Part shown: positions 53,109-61,826 of the stretch, piece after piece
Numbering within the stretch: the stretch's first letter is position 1
Layout of the letters: each line of letters begins with the position of its first letter
Assembly (NCBI RefSeq): GCF_000429025.1
Contig: NZ_KE386833.1
Location: 696,582-760,581 of the forward strand
DNA length: 64,000 bases
DNA from: Actinospineispora spinosispora DSM 44797
GTDB lineage: Bacteria; Actinomycetota; Actinomycetes; Mycobacteriales; Pseudonocardiaceae
Direction: 5' to 3'
Translations under genes and position numbers: made by a program
The notes under the pieces: model-generated
What the model was told of the DNA's origin: nothing
Seen by the model: the letters and a program-made list of their open reading frames with translations, nothing else
Database searches by the model: none

Positions 53109-53999
53109 GTGGAGCTGCGTGAGCTGGAGTGCTTCCTGGTCCTGTGCGAGGAGCTGCACTTCGGCCGGACCGCGCGGCGGCTGCTCGTGTCCCAGGGCCG
53201 GGTCAGCCAGCTGATCGCCGCGCTGGAGCGCCGGATCGGTGCGCGGCTGATCGACCGCACGAGCCGCCGGGTGGCGCTCACTCCTCTCGGCGCGGAGTTC
53301 CGTGCGGAGCTGCGGCCCGCGTACGAGGCACTCGCCGCCGCCGTCCAGCGCGCCACCACCAGCGCACGCGACGTCTCGGGCCTCCTGCGCATCGGCTTCG
53401 TGGGCACCCTGCGCGGCCCGCTCCAGAACAGCGTGTGGGACTTCCAGCGCCGCCACCCGGCCTGCGACGTGAAGGTGGTCGAGCTGCCGCTCGCCGACCC
53501 GTTCGGCCATCTGTACCGAGGTGAGGTCGAGGTGGCGATCGTGCTGGGCCCGATCGAGGAACCCGACCTCGTCGTCGGCCCGACCTTCTCCGAGGCGCCC
53601 GCCGCGCTGGTCGTGTCCAGCCGCCACCCGTTCGCGCGGCGCGGTTCGGTCACGGCGGAGGAGCTGGCCGACACCACGCTCATCAGGATCGCGGAGTCGG
53701 CGCCGCGCTACTGGCGGGAGCAGCAGGTGCCGCTGCGCACCCCAGCCGGCCGGCCCATTCCGCAGGGTCCCGCCGTCTGCACGGTGTCCGAGGGACTGTT
53801 GCTCGCGGCGGTCGACCGAGGCGCCCTGTTGCTGTGTGCACCCACCGCGCGCTACCACGAACGCGACTCCCTGCGAGTCGTGGAGATCACCGGTCTCCCG
53901 GAGACGGAACTGGCTCTGATCTGGCACCGGGACCGTGAGACGGCGACCGTCCGAGCCTTCGGCGACGCGCTCACGCGCGTCGACTGGTCGACCGAGTGA
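53109..53999 (+). CDS. LysR family regulator
   Basis: 296 aa. HTH at about 1-60 (LRELECFLVLCEELHFGRTA, RRLLVSQGRVSQLIAALERR). The effector domain has VVELPLADPFGHLYRGEVEV. GTG 53109 begins the family N-terminus. It is divergent from the frameshifted MFS gene across an 85-nt gap and probably controls it. Confidence 0.87.
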   Translation: MELRELECFLVLCEELHFGRTARRLLVSQGRVSQLIAALERRIGARLIDRTSRRVALTPLGAEFRAELRPAYEALAAAVQRATTSARDVSGLLRIGFVGTLRGPLQNSVWDFQRRHPACDVKVVELPLADPFGHLYRGEVEVAIVLGPIEEPDLVVGPTFSEAPAALVVSSRHPFARRGSVTAEELADTTLIRIAESAPRYWREQQVPLRTPAGRPIPQGPAVCTVSEGLLLAAVDRGALLLCAPTARYHERDSLRVVEITGLPETELALIWHRDRETATVRAFGDALTRVDWSTE

Positions 54000-54225
54000 C
54001 CCGGACGCCGATCAACGGCGGGTAACGGATTCGAGTCGTGCCGATACGTCGTCGGCCCGGGTCCCATGAGTCATAGGCCGTATCGATGGATGCCTCGAAA
54101 ACACGCATTGGACCCGCTCCGGTACCGCTGCCAGGGTGGCTTCAGCGAATACGGCCATTCGTCGGGATCGCCCACGCTGTCGCCCCCCACCGCGCCGCCG
54201 TCACCATTGATCGAGGAGAGGTCAC

Positions 54226-55164
54226 ATGACCACCGCCGCGAATCCGTCATCGCAATCGATGTCGTTGAGCGATGCGTCCGCACAGACATTGGCGAACTCC
54301 ACCAAAACCGTTCCCCAGATGGCGAGCATCACGCCTCGCTGGCTGACGCATCTGATGTCCTGGGTTCCGGTGGAAGCCGGTATCTACCGGGTGAACAAGG
54401 TGGTGCACCCGGAGTCGGTGCACATTCAGTGCGACAACTACGACGAGTCGCCGTTGCCGGACACGTTCGTCGATTACGAGCAGGAGCCGAGGGAATACCG
54501 GCTCAAGGCCGTCCAGACGATTCTGGACGTCCATACCCGAGTGTCGGACCTGTACTCACACCCGCACAACCAGATCGCCGAGCAGCTGCGTCTCACGATC
54601 GAGGCGGTGAAGGAGCACCAGGAGAGCGAGCTGGTCAACAGTCCGGACTATGGCTTGTTGGCCAGCACCGTCGAGTCGCAGCGGATCTCGACGCTGGGCG
54701 GCCCGCCGACGCCCGACGACATGGACGCGCTGATCGCGAAGGTGTGGAAGCAGCCCGCGTTCTTCCTGACCCATCCCGAGGCGATCGCCGCGTTCGGCAG
54801 GGAATGCACCCGCCGAGGAGTACCGCCGCCCACCGTGAGCATGTTCGGTTCGCAGTTCCTGACCTGGCGGGGCCTGCCGATCATCCCGACGGACAAGATG
54901 CCCCTGGAGTTCGGCAAGACGAAGGTCATCCTGCTGCGCACCGGTGAGGCGCGCCAGGGCGTGGTCGGGCTGTTCCAGCCGGGACTGACCGGTGAGCAGG
55001 GCCCGGGACTGTCGGTACGGTTCATGCAGATCGACCGCAGTGCCATCGCGTCCTACCTGGTGTCGCTCTACTGCTCGCTGGCCGTGCTGACCGAGGACGC
55101 GATCGCCGTGCTCGAGGACGTCGAGGTGGACAAGTTCCATGACTACGCCCCCAACTACCGCTGA
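54226..55164 (+). CDS. Family 2A encapsulin shell protein (SrpI-type)
   Basis: 312-aa HK97-fold shell protein. TKTVPQMASITPRWLTHLMS, WVPVEAGIYRVNKVVHPESV, LDVHTRVSDLYSHPHNQIAE, VSMFGSQFLTWRGLPIIPTD and GVVGLFQPGLTGEQGPGLSV match family 2A encapsulins closely. It builds a protein nanocompartment holding cysteine desulfurase and, in known cases, elemental sulfur. GAGGAGAGG precedes ATG 54226. Its end overlaps the cargo gene by 26 nt, so the two are co-translated. Confidence 0.93.
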   Translation: MTTAANPSSQSMSLSDASAQTLANSTKTVPQMASITPRWLTHLMSWVPVEAGIYRVNKVVHPESVHIQCDNYDESPLPDTFVDYEQEPREYRLKAVQTILDVHTRVSDLYSHPHNQIAEQLRLTIEAVKEHQESELVNSPDYGLLASTVESQRISTLGGPPTPDDMDALIAKVWKQPAFFLTHPEAIAAFGRECTRRGVPPPTVSMFGSQFLTWRGLPIIPTDKMPLEFGKTKVILLRTGEARQGVVGLFQPGLTGEQGPGLSVRFMQIDRSAIASYLVSLYCSLAVLTEDAIAVLEDVEVDKFHDYAPNYR

Positions 55165-56929
55165 CGGTGCCGTTCCGCCGTGGCTGCCGGACGAGGCGAC
55201 GCTGACCCGGATGGCGAGCGAGCTCTTCAGCGCGCTTCCGGGGCAGGACCCGTCGGCGGCTGCCGGAGCGTCGCCGTCCGGGCTCGGTCACGGTTCGCCG
55301 AGCAGCTCGGGAGCACCCGTGCCGGTCGGCATGCCGGCCGCGGACCTGCCGCCACCGGCGCCCCGGTCGAGGCCGAGCTCACCCAGCCTTCCGCCGCCGA
55401 CCAGCGCGCCGGTCGTGCACGGCGCCACGGCGGCGGGGTTCGTGCCGCCGATGATCCCGGAGGTGCCGACGCTGATGAACCTGGCGCCGGAGCCCGGCCC
55501 CGGCACCTCGGCTGACCCGGGTGCGTTCTACTTCCTGAGCGGCCGGCCCGAGCTGCCGACGGCCGTGCCCTCGGTGCCCGGATTCGAGCACCGATCAGTT
55601 CCACGACTGTCGCCTGTCTCGCCGGAACAGTTCGGCGGCGAGCGGTTCTACTTCCTCGACGGGGGCGGCCGGAACGAGGTACCGGATCTGCCGCTGGATC
55701 CGCACCCGGCGTTCGACGTGCACGCGGTGCGGCGGGACTTCCCGATTCTGTCCGAGCGGGTCAACGGTCGGCCGCTGATCTGGTTCGACAACGGGGCCAC
55801 GACGCAGAAACCCCAGTCCGTCATCGATCGGCTGGCGTATTTCTACGCGCACGAGAACTCCAACATCCATCGCGCCGCGCACGAGCTGGCCGCCCGTTCC
55901 ACCGATGCCTATGAATCGGCGCGGGACACCGTGGCCCGATTCATCGGGGCCGGCTCGTCGGACGAGATCGTGTTCGTCCGCGGCTCCACCGAGGCGATCA
56001 ATCTGGTGGCCCAGAGCTGGGGCAGGGCGAACATCGGCGCCGGGGACGAGATCGTCATCTCGCACCTGGAACACCACGCGAACATCGTTCCGTGGCAACA
56101 GCTGGCTGCGGAGAAGGACGCGGTCCTGCGGGTGATTCCGGTCGACGAGGACGGCCAGATCGTGCTGTCGGAGTACCAGAAGCTGGTGAACGACCGCACC
56201 AAGCTCGTGGCCGTCACCCAGGTCTCGAATGCGCTCGGCACGATCACCCCGATCCGGTCGGTCATCGAGATGGCACACGCGGCGGGAGCACTGGCGTTGG
56301 TGGACGGCGCGCAGAGCGTTCCGCACGCGCCGGTCGACGTGACCGAGCTCGACGCCGACTTCCTGGTCTTCTCCGGTCACAAGGTGTTCGGACCGACCGG
56401 GATCGGAGTGCTGTACGGCAAGTCGGCCGTTCTGGAGTCGATGCCGCCATGGCAGGGCGGCGGGAACATGATCGCCGACGTCACGCTCGAAGGGGCCCGC
56501 TTCCAGGACCCGCCGAACCGGTTCGAAGCGGGCACCGGCAACATCGCCGACGCGGTGGGTCTCGGCGCGGCTCTCGACTACGTGCAGCGCATCGGCATGC
56601 CCACGATCGCCCGGTACGAGCACGACCTGCTGATCCACGCCACCCGCGGCCTGCGGACCGTGCCCGGTCTGCGGATCGTCGGGACCGCGCCGGACAAGGC
56701 GAGCGTGCTGTCCTTCGTGCTCGACGGGTACGAACCCGTGGAGGTCGGCACTGCGCTCAACGAGGAGGGCATCGCCGTCCGGGCCGGCCATCACTGCGCC
56801 CAACCGATCCTGCGCCGCTACGGCCTGGAGGGCACCGTGCGGGCATCGCTGGCCTTCTACAACACGCGGGACGAGATCGACGTGCTGGTCGCCGCGCTCA
56901 CCCGGCTGGCCGAGAACGCCGGACGCTGA
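55139..56929 (+). CDS. Encapsulin cargo cysteine desulfurase (SufS-type)
   Basis: 596 aa, about 190 longer than SufS. Residues 1-190 are a Pro/Gly/Ser-rich, probably disordered cargo-loading tail with two similar motifs, FYFLSG (130) and FYFLDG (170). The PLP enzyme starts near 191 (HPAFDVHAVRRDFPILSERV). The PLP-Lys is in SGHKVFGPTGIG and the catalytic Cys is C553 in GHHCAQP. It takes sulfur from cysteine inside the shell. ATG 55139 has GAGGTGG upstream and overlaps the shell gene. Confidence 0.93.
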   Translation: MTTPPTTADGAVPPWLPDEATLTRMASELFSALPGQDPSAAAGASPSGLGHGSPSSSGAPVPVGMPAADLPPPAPRSRPSSPSLPPPTSAPVVHGATAAGFVPPMIPEVPTLMNLAPEPGPGTSADPGAFYFLSGRPELPTAVPSVPGFEHRSVPRLSPVSPEQFGGERFYFLDGGGRNEVPDLPLDPHPAFDVHAVRRDFPILSERVNGRPLIWFDNGATTQKPQSVIDRLAYFYAHENSNIHRAAHELAARSTDAYESARDTVARFIGAGSSDEIVFVRGSTEAINLVAQSWGRANIGAGDEIVISHLEHHANIVPWQQLAAEKDAVLRVIPVDEDGQIVLSEYQKLVNDRTKLVAVTQVSNALGTITPIRSVIEMAHAAGALALVDGAQSVPHAPVDVTELDADFLVFSGHKVFGPTGIGVLYGKSAVLESMPPWQGGGNMIADVTLEGARFQDPPNRFEAGTGNIADAVGLGAALDYVQRIGMPTIARYEHDLLIHATRGLRTVPGLRIVGTAPDKASVLSFVLDGYEPVEVGTALNEEGIAVRAGHHCAQPILRRYGLEGTVRASLAFYNTRDEIDVLVAALTRLAENAGR

Positions 56930-56935
56930 CACCGG

Positions 56936-57838
56936 TCAGACGGGCCAGTCGGGCTCGGTCACCGTCGCCGCCAGCGCGTCGAGCAGGACCTGGGCGGGTT
57001 GCGACGGCGGAGGTTTGCCGCACACGGCGGTGAGCACCTGCCTGCGCAACCCGGGCACCCGGTCGAGCCGCACCCCGGAGTGCCGGTTGGCGACCACGGT
57101 CAGGCCGGGCAGCAGGCTGACTCCCAGGCCCGCCGCGACCAGGGCCTGCACGGCGACGTAGTCCTCGGTCTCGAAGTCCACGGTCGGGGTGAACCCGGCC
57201 TGCTCGCAGGCCACGACGAGATGTTCACGGCAGCGTTCGCACCCGGCGATCCACCGGTCCTCGGCGTAGCTGGTCAGCTCGGTGCGCTGCCCCTGCCAGG
57301 CCCGGTCGGAAGGGGTCACGACGTAGAGCGGCTCGTCGAGCAGCGGTGTCATGGTGATGTCCCGCCGGTCGCAGCTGGGCGGGTCGCCGTGTTCGAAGAT
57401 GAGCGCGACATCGACGTCGTTGTTGCGCAGTGCGCTGAGCGCTTCCGCCGGCTCGGCCTCGGTCAGCGAGAGCTTGATGCCGGGGTGCTCCGCCGTGACC
57501 CGCGCGGCGGCGGCCGGGACGAGCGTGGCCAGCGCGGAGGGAAAGGCGGCCAGCCGAACCTGCCCGGCGCGCAGCCCGGCCAGATCGTCCAGCTCGGCGT
57601 GCACCGACTCGACCTGCGCGAGGATCGACTCGGCTCGCTCGGCCAGCAGCCGGCCGGCGTCGGTCAGCCGGATGCCGCGACCCATCCGCTGCAGCAGGGG
57701 CATGCCGACCTCGGCCTCGAGCTTCGCCAGGTGATGGCTCACCGAGGGCTGCGCGTAGTGCAGCGCCTCCGCCGCCGCCGTGACCGAGCCTTCCCTGGCG
57801 ACGGCGACCAGAACCCGCAGCCGGCTCAGGTCGATCAT
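56936..57838 (-). CDS. LysR family regulator
   Basis: 300 aa. HTH at about 1-60 (LSRLRVLVAVAREGSVTAAA, EALHYAQPSVSHHLAKLEAE). The sensor domain has two Cys in IAGCERCREH, which could respond to redox or sulfur. It ends 6 nt from the convergent cargo gene. ATG 57838 starts the family N-terminus. Its targets are unclear; a redox/sulfur role would fit the encapsulin. Confidence 0.85.
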   Translation of the reverse strand: MIDLSRLRVLVAVAREGSVTAAAEALHYAQPSVSHHLAKLEAEVGMPLLQRMGRGIRLTDAGRLLAERAESILAQVESVHAELDDLAGLRAGQVRLAAFPSALATLVPAAAARVTAEHPGIKLSLTEAEPAEALSALRNNDVDVALIFEHGDPPSCDRRDITMTPLLDEPLYVVTPSDRAWQGQRTELTSYAEDRWIAGCERCREHLVVACEQAGFTPTVDFETEDYVAVQALVAAGLGVSLLPGLTVVANRHSGVRLDRVPGLRRQVLTAVCGKPPPSQPAQVLLDALAATVTEPDWPV

Positions 57839-57865
57839 GGCCGGGTCACCGGCTCGCGCGACTGT

Positions 57866-57935
57866 CTCATGATCACCACCGCCTGAGGGCGGTTTCCGAG
57901 CCGACAAACAGCCATGAGGCGGTGGTGATCATGAG
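57866..57935. repeat. Repeated palindrome, copy 3
   Basis: CTCATGATCACCACCGCCT (57866-57884) pairs perfectly with AGGCGGTGGTGATCATGAG (57917-57935); the inner arms are imperfect. It sits in the gap between a FAD-oxidoreductase stop and the LysR start on the same strand. Family of 21956 and 49398. Confidence 0.75.
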
Positions 57936-58070
57936 AATCGAACCTGACTGAATTGGTCAACAATCGCGGGACTGTGCCGATCATGCCCGGTCCGGCGCCG
58001 GGGCGACCGAGCTGTCGACCACTCGGGTGTCGTCCTGTCCGGTGACGCACACCCGAAAGGGATGCGGGGG

Positions 58071-59483
58071 TCAGCGGCCGGTGAGGAGGTTCGCGACGCG
58101 GGTGATGCGGCTGGGTCTGCGCAGGCCCGTGGCCTCCCTGCGGTCGGCCTCCCGGTAGAGCAGGTACATCGCGCGCACTCCGAGCCAGCGCAGCGGTTCG
58201 GGCTCCCACCCTCGGACCCGGCGGTTCGTCCACGGCAGCCGGGTCAGCTCGGTGTCGCGTCGCAGCACCAGGTCGGCGAGGGTTCGCCCGGCGAGGTGGG
58301 TGGTCGTGAGCCCGCTGCCGACGTAACCACCGGCCCACCCGAGCCCCGTCGCCGGGTCGAGGGCGACGCTTGCGCACCAGTCCCGGGGGACGCCGAGCAC
58401 ACCGCACCAGGCGTGCGCGAGCGGAACGTCCTGCGTCGCGGGGAACTGGCTGTGCAGGATCGCGGCGAGTGAGGAGATCGTCCGGTCCTGCGTGATCCCG
58501 TCGGTGTCGGTGCGCGAGGCGTAGCGGTAGGGGACACCGCGCCCACCCATCGCGATCCGGCCGTCGGCGGTGCGTTGCGCGTAGCTGTAGGCGTTCGCGG
58601 CGTCCCCGACCAGCTCGGCGCCGTTCCAGCCGATCTCGTCCCAGACGTCGCCCGGCAACGGTTCGGTGGCCACCATCGACGAGTTCATCGGCAGCCACTC
58701 CCGCCGGGCGCCTGCCACGCCGGCCGTGTAACCCTCCAGGCAACGCAGCACGGTGTCGGCGCGCACGACACCGAAGGGCGTGACGGCTCTGCCCGGCGCG
58801 ATCCGGGTGACCTCGGTGCCTTCGAAGATCGTGACGCCGAGCCCGCGCACGGCGTCGGCGATTCCCCGGACGAGCTTCGCGGGCTGCACCCGCGCGCAGT
58901 GCGGGCTGTAGATCGCGCCGAGCGCGCCCTCGACCCGGACCCGGTCGTGGACCTCGCGTCGGGTGAGCGGCCGCTCGTGGTCCTCGCCGATTCCCCAGTC
59001 CGCGTTCGACGCCAGCGCCGCCTTCATCCTGGCGAGCTGCGGTTCGGACCGTGCCACGTGCAGGACGCCGTTCTTGACGATGTCGGCGTCGATGTCCTCC
59101 CTGGCGCACACGTCGATGACGTCGTCGACGGCGCGCTCCATCGCCCTGGTGAGCGCGACGACGCCGGCACGCCCCCCGGTGGCCGCGTACCGCTCGCGGT
59201 TCCCGGCGAGTTCCGCCGACAGCCAGCCACCGTTGCGCCCGGAGGCGCCGAAACCCGCGAACTCCTTCTCCAGTACGACGATCCGCAGGTCCGGCTGCCA
59301 GGTGGCGAGGAAGTAGGCGGTCCACAGGCCGGTGAGGCCGGCTCCGACGATGCAGACGTCCGCTGTGCGGTCGCCGGGCAGCGCGGGTCCTCGGCTCGGA
59401 ATCCCGGTCTGGCCGTACCAGAACGACACCCCGCCGTTGGTGACGCCGTCACTTCGCCGCGTGCGGTAGCCGCGCTCGCTCAT
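58071..59483 (-). CDS. FAD-dependent DAO-type oxidoreductase
   Basis: 470 aa. FAD-binding VCIVGAGLTGLWTAYFLAT, EKEFAGFGASGRNGGWLSAE and a C-terminal GWAGGYVGSGLTTTHLAGRT. Belongs to the glycine oxidase/gamma-glutamylputrescine oxidase-like group that oxidises amines or amino acids. ATG 59483 overlaps the TetR stop by ATGA. Same operon as TetR. Substrate unknown. Confidence 0.87.
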   Translation of the reverse strand: MSERGYRTRRSDGVTNGGVSFWYGQTGIPSRGPALPGDRTADVCIVGAGLTGLWTAYFLATWQPDLRIVVLEKEFAGFGASGRNGGWLSAELAGNRERYAATGGRAGVVALTRAMERAVDDVIDVCAREDIDADIVKNGVLHVARSEPQLARMKAALASNADWGIGEDHERPLTRREVHDRVRVEGALGAIYSPHCARVQPAKLVRGIADAVRGLGVTIFEGTEVTRIAPGRAVTPFGVVRADTVLRCLEGYTAGVAGARREWLPMNSSMVATEPLPGDVWDEIGWNGAELVGDAANAYSYAQRTADGRIAMGGRGVPYRYASRTDTDGITQDRTISSLAAILHSQFPATQDVPLAHAWCGVLGVPRDWCASVALDPATGLGWAGGYVGSGLTTTHLAGRTLADLVLRRDTELTRLPWTNRRVRGWEPEPLRWLGVRAMYLLYREADRREATGLRRPSRITRVANLLTGR

Positions 59484-60187
59484 GGTCGATCCTTCGTCGC
59501 GGTGATGCCGGCCAGGATGAGATCGATGCCGCCGAGGAACTGCTCGCGGTCGTCGTGGTGGCGCATCTGACCGGCGACGGCCCGGGTGAACGGGTAGTCG
59601 GCCGGGTCGAGGTCCTCCCACGCCGAGGACACGGAGTCGAGGAACTCACCACGGTCCCCGTGTGGCCGTAGCGTGCGAGCGCTCACCGCGTTGGCGGAGT
59701 TCTGGCCCGCGGCGCCGAGGATGTAGTGCACCAGCGCGGAGGCCGCCGAGAACCAGCTCGCCTCGGGCGTGCCCAGGTCGCGCACCTGTTGGCCGATGCT
59801 CTCGAAGATTCGCGGCGTCACCGAGCCCGAGGGGTCACGGGAGATCAGTGTCGAGAGCTGTGCGGCGAGCCAGGGGTGTTCGTCGATCGCGTCGAAGAGG
59901 CTGAGTGCCACGGCGCGGATCCGGTCGCGCGGCGAGATCGGGGGAGGGGCCGGCGCGATGACCAGGGCGCCCGCGATGACGCGCTCGGCCGCCGCGTCGA
60001 GCAGCTCGCTCTTGTTCGCCACGTGCCAGTAGACGGCTCCTGGGCCGGTGGCGAGACGTTCGGTGAGTGTCCGGAACGTCAGTCCGCTCTTGCCCTCGGC
60101 GTCGAGAAGATCGACGGCTGCCTCGACGATGCGTTCCCGGGACAGCGCGTCGGTGCGTCGCTGAGACCGTCGCGTGCGTGGTGCCAT
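59480..60187 (-). CDS. TetR family regulator (TetR_C-like)
   Basis: 235 aa. HTH at about 18-62 (RERIVEAAVDLLDAEGKSGL, TERLATGPGAVYWHVANKSE). The C-terminal domain is of the TetR-class repressors. It is divergent from a TetX-like monooxygenase and coupled to the DAO-type gene. A nested dyad (60205-60240) lies in the divergent gap. Confidence 0.87.
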   Translation of the reverse strand: MAPRTRRSQRRTDALSRERIVEAAVDLLDAEGKSGLTFRTLTERLATGPGAVYWHVANKSELLDAAAERVIAGALVIAPAPPPISPRDRIRAVALSLFDAIDEHPWLAAQLSTLISRDPSGSVTPRIFESIGQQVRDLGTPEASWFSAASALVHYILGAAGQNSANAVSARTLRPHGDRGEFLDSVSSAWEDLDPADYPFTRAVAGQMRHHDDREQFLGGIDLILAGITATKDRP

Positions 60188-60204
60188 GAGTCATCTTGAC
60201 ATGC

Positions 60205-60240
60205 ATGGAATTGCGTTCCAATAATGGAACGAGATTCCAT
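60205..60240. promoter_or_regulatory. Nested dyad, probable TetR operator
   Basis: Outer arms ATGGAAT (60205-60211) and ATTCCAT (60234-60240); inner arms GTTCCA (60215-60220) and TGGAAC (60225-60230) around a 4-nt centre. The 36-bp site covers most of the gap between the TetR and monooxygenase genes. Confidence 0.7.
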
Positions 60241-60257
60241 TCTAGGAAGGAACCGTC

Positions 60258-61391
60258 ATGCGTACCCCGGTCACGATCATCGGCGCGGGTCTGGGCGGGC
60301 TCACCCTGGCTCGCGTCCTGCACGTCCACGGAGTCCGGGCCACCATCTACGAGGCGGACCGATCGCCGATGGCACGGACGCAGGGCGGCCAGCTCGACAT
60401 CCACGAGCACAACGGACAGCTCGCGCTCGACGCGGCCGGCCTCACCGCCGAGTTCCGGGCCGCCGTCCACGAGGGCGGCGAGGCCACGCGGGTACTCGAC
60501 CGGTCAGGCAGGGTGCTGCTGGACGAGCCCGACGACGGCACGGGTGGGCGCCCCGAGGTTCTCAGGGGAGACCTGCGCCGGATCCTGCTCGACTCCCTGC
60601 CGCACGAGACGGTCCGGTGGGGGCGCAAGGTCACCCAGGTCGCATCCCTGGGTGACGGTCGGCACGAGCTCGCCTTCGGCGATGGGTCGACCGTGACCTC
60701 CGACCTACTCGTCGGCGCCGACGGTGCGTGGTCACGGGTTCGGCCGCTGCTCTCCGACGCTGTGCCCGAGTATGCGGGCGCGTCGTTCGTCGAGACCTAT
60801 CTGTTCGACGCCGACACCCGTCACCCGGCCACCGCGAAGGCCGTCGGCGGCGGGGCGCTGTTCGTTCCCGAGCCGGGGAAGGGGATCCAGGCCCATCGGG
60901 AGCGCAACGGGACCCTGCACACCTACGTGGCGCTCTCGAGACCCTCGGACTGGTTCGCCGGCGTCGACTTCACCGACTCGGTCTCTGCCTCGGCTCGGAT
61001 CGCGCGGGAGTTCGACGGATGGGCGCCGGAGCTCACCGCGCTGATCACCGACGGCGACACCGCGCCGATTCTCCGTCCGCTCAACGTGCTGCCGATCGAC
61101 CACCGATGGGACCGCGTGCCGGGCGTGACGCTGCTGGGCGACGCGGCCCACCTCGCTCCGCCCAACGGAGAAGGCGCCAACCTGGCCATGTACGACGGAG
61201 CTGAGCTGGCGAAAGCCCTCGCCGCGTCCCCCGGCGACGTCGAGGCCGCGCTCGCCGACTACGAGCGGGCACTGTTGCCGCGCAGCGCCGACGCCGCGGC
61301 CGAAGCAGCCCGCGACTTCGACCTCTGCTTCGGCGACAGCGCACCCCACAGCCTGATCGCCCTGCTCACCGGGCACGACCAGGCCCGCTAG
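60258..61391 (+). CDS. TetX-like FAD-dependent monooxygenase
   Basis: 377 aa. FAD motif IIGAGLGGLTLAR (7-19), QGGQLDIHEHNGQ near residue 43, LVGADGAWSRVR and the second FAD motif GDAAHLAPPNGEGANLAMYDG. The order and wording match TetX and relatives, which hydroxylate tetracyclines, but many homologues act on other aromatics. GGAAGGAACC precedes ATG. It is divergent from a TetR repressor, as expected for drug-inducible enzymes. Confidence 0.85.
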   Translation: MRTPVTIIGAGLGGLTLARVLHVHGVRATIYEADRSPMARTQGGQLDIHEHNGQLALDAAGLTAEFRAAVHEGGEATRVLDRSGRVLLDEPDDGTGGRPEVLRGDLRRILLDSLPHETVRWGRKVTQVASLGDGRHELAFGDGSTVTSDLLVGADGAWSRVRPLLSDAVPEYAGASFVETYLFDADTRHPATAKAVGGGALFVPEPGKGIQAHRERNGTLHTYVALSRPSDWFAGVDFTDSVSASARIAREFDGWAPELTALITDGDTAPILRPLNVLPIDHRWDRVPGVTLLGDAAHLAPPNGEGANLAMYDGAELAKALAASPGDVEAALADYERALLPRSADAAAEAARDFDLCFGDSAPHSLIALLTGHDQAR

Positions 61392-61446
61392 CGGCATCAC
61401 GCGGCCACCGACGTGTGGGTCGGGCGGCGGACGGGTAGGCGGATCC

Positions 61447-61644
61447 ATGGCATCCGATGAGTCGAACGACAGCACCCGCGGTACGACCGAGCTGGAGCGT
61501 TCGGTCGACGAGATGGAAGAGAGGGTCCTCGGCCACACGGTGGGGCAGGAACGCCACGAGGACGACGACCCGGACGCGCCCGCGTTCGAACAGGACCTCG
61601 ACGAGGGCGACGCCTCGAAAGCCACCCGGGAGAACCCTGTGTGA
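61447..61644 (+). CDS. Small acidic hypothetical protein
   Basis: 65 aa, rich in Asp and Glu, probably disordered, resembling actinobacterial DUF-type acidic proteins (ELERSVDEMEERVLGHTVGQ). A weak GGCGGATCC lies before ATG. Function unknown. Confidence 0.5.
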   Translation: MASDESNDSTRGTTELERSVDEMEERVLGHTVGQERHEDDDPDAPAFEQDLDEGDASKATRENPV

Positions 61645-61826
61645 ACACGGGTTCGCACACATCCGGTGTCGTTGTTGCTACTCGATGTCGATGCACGGGT
61701 AAGATTCGCGTCGAGCACGGCTCAACCGGTTGAACTCACAGCTGGTGGTCGCCGAGCCCGCCCCCGAAGGTTCGTGGGGGCTGGTCCGGCGGCGTCTACC
61801 AGTGGATCGCGGCTAGCGCCGCGTGT

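Noticed and set aside
51957-53927. 656-aa - strand ORF as a single protein
   Set aside because: Its N-terminal half is antisense to the LysR gene and its C-terminal part is the displaced half of an MFS transporter; better explained by a frameshift.
21956-57935. Hairpin family as transposon ends or attachment sites
   Set aside because: No transposase or integrase lies between or beside the copies, and two copies sit exactly at convergent gene ends.
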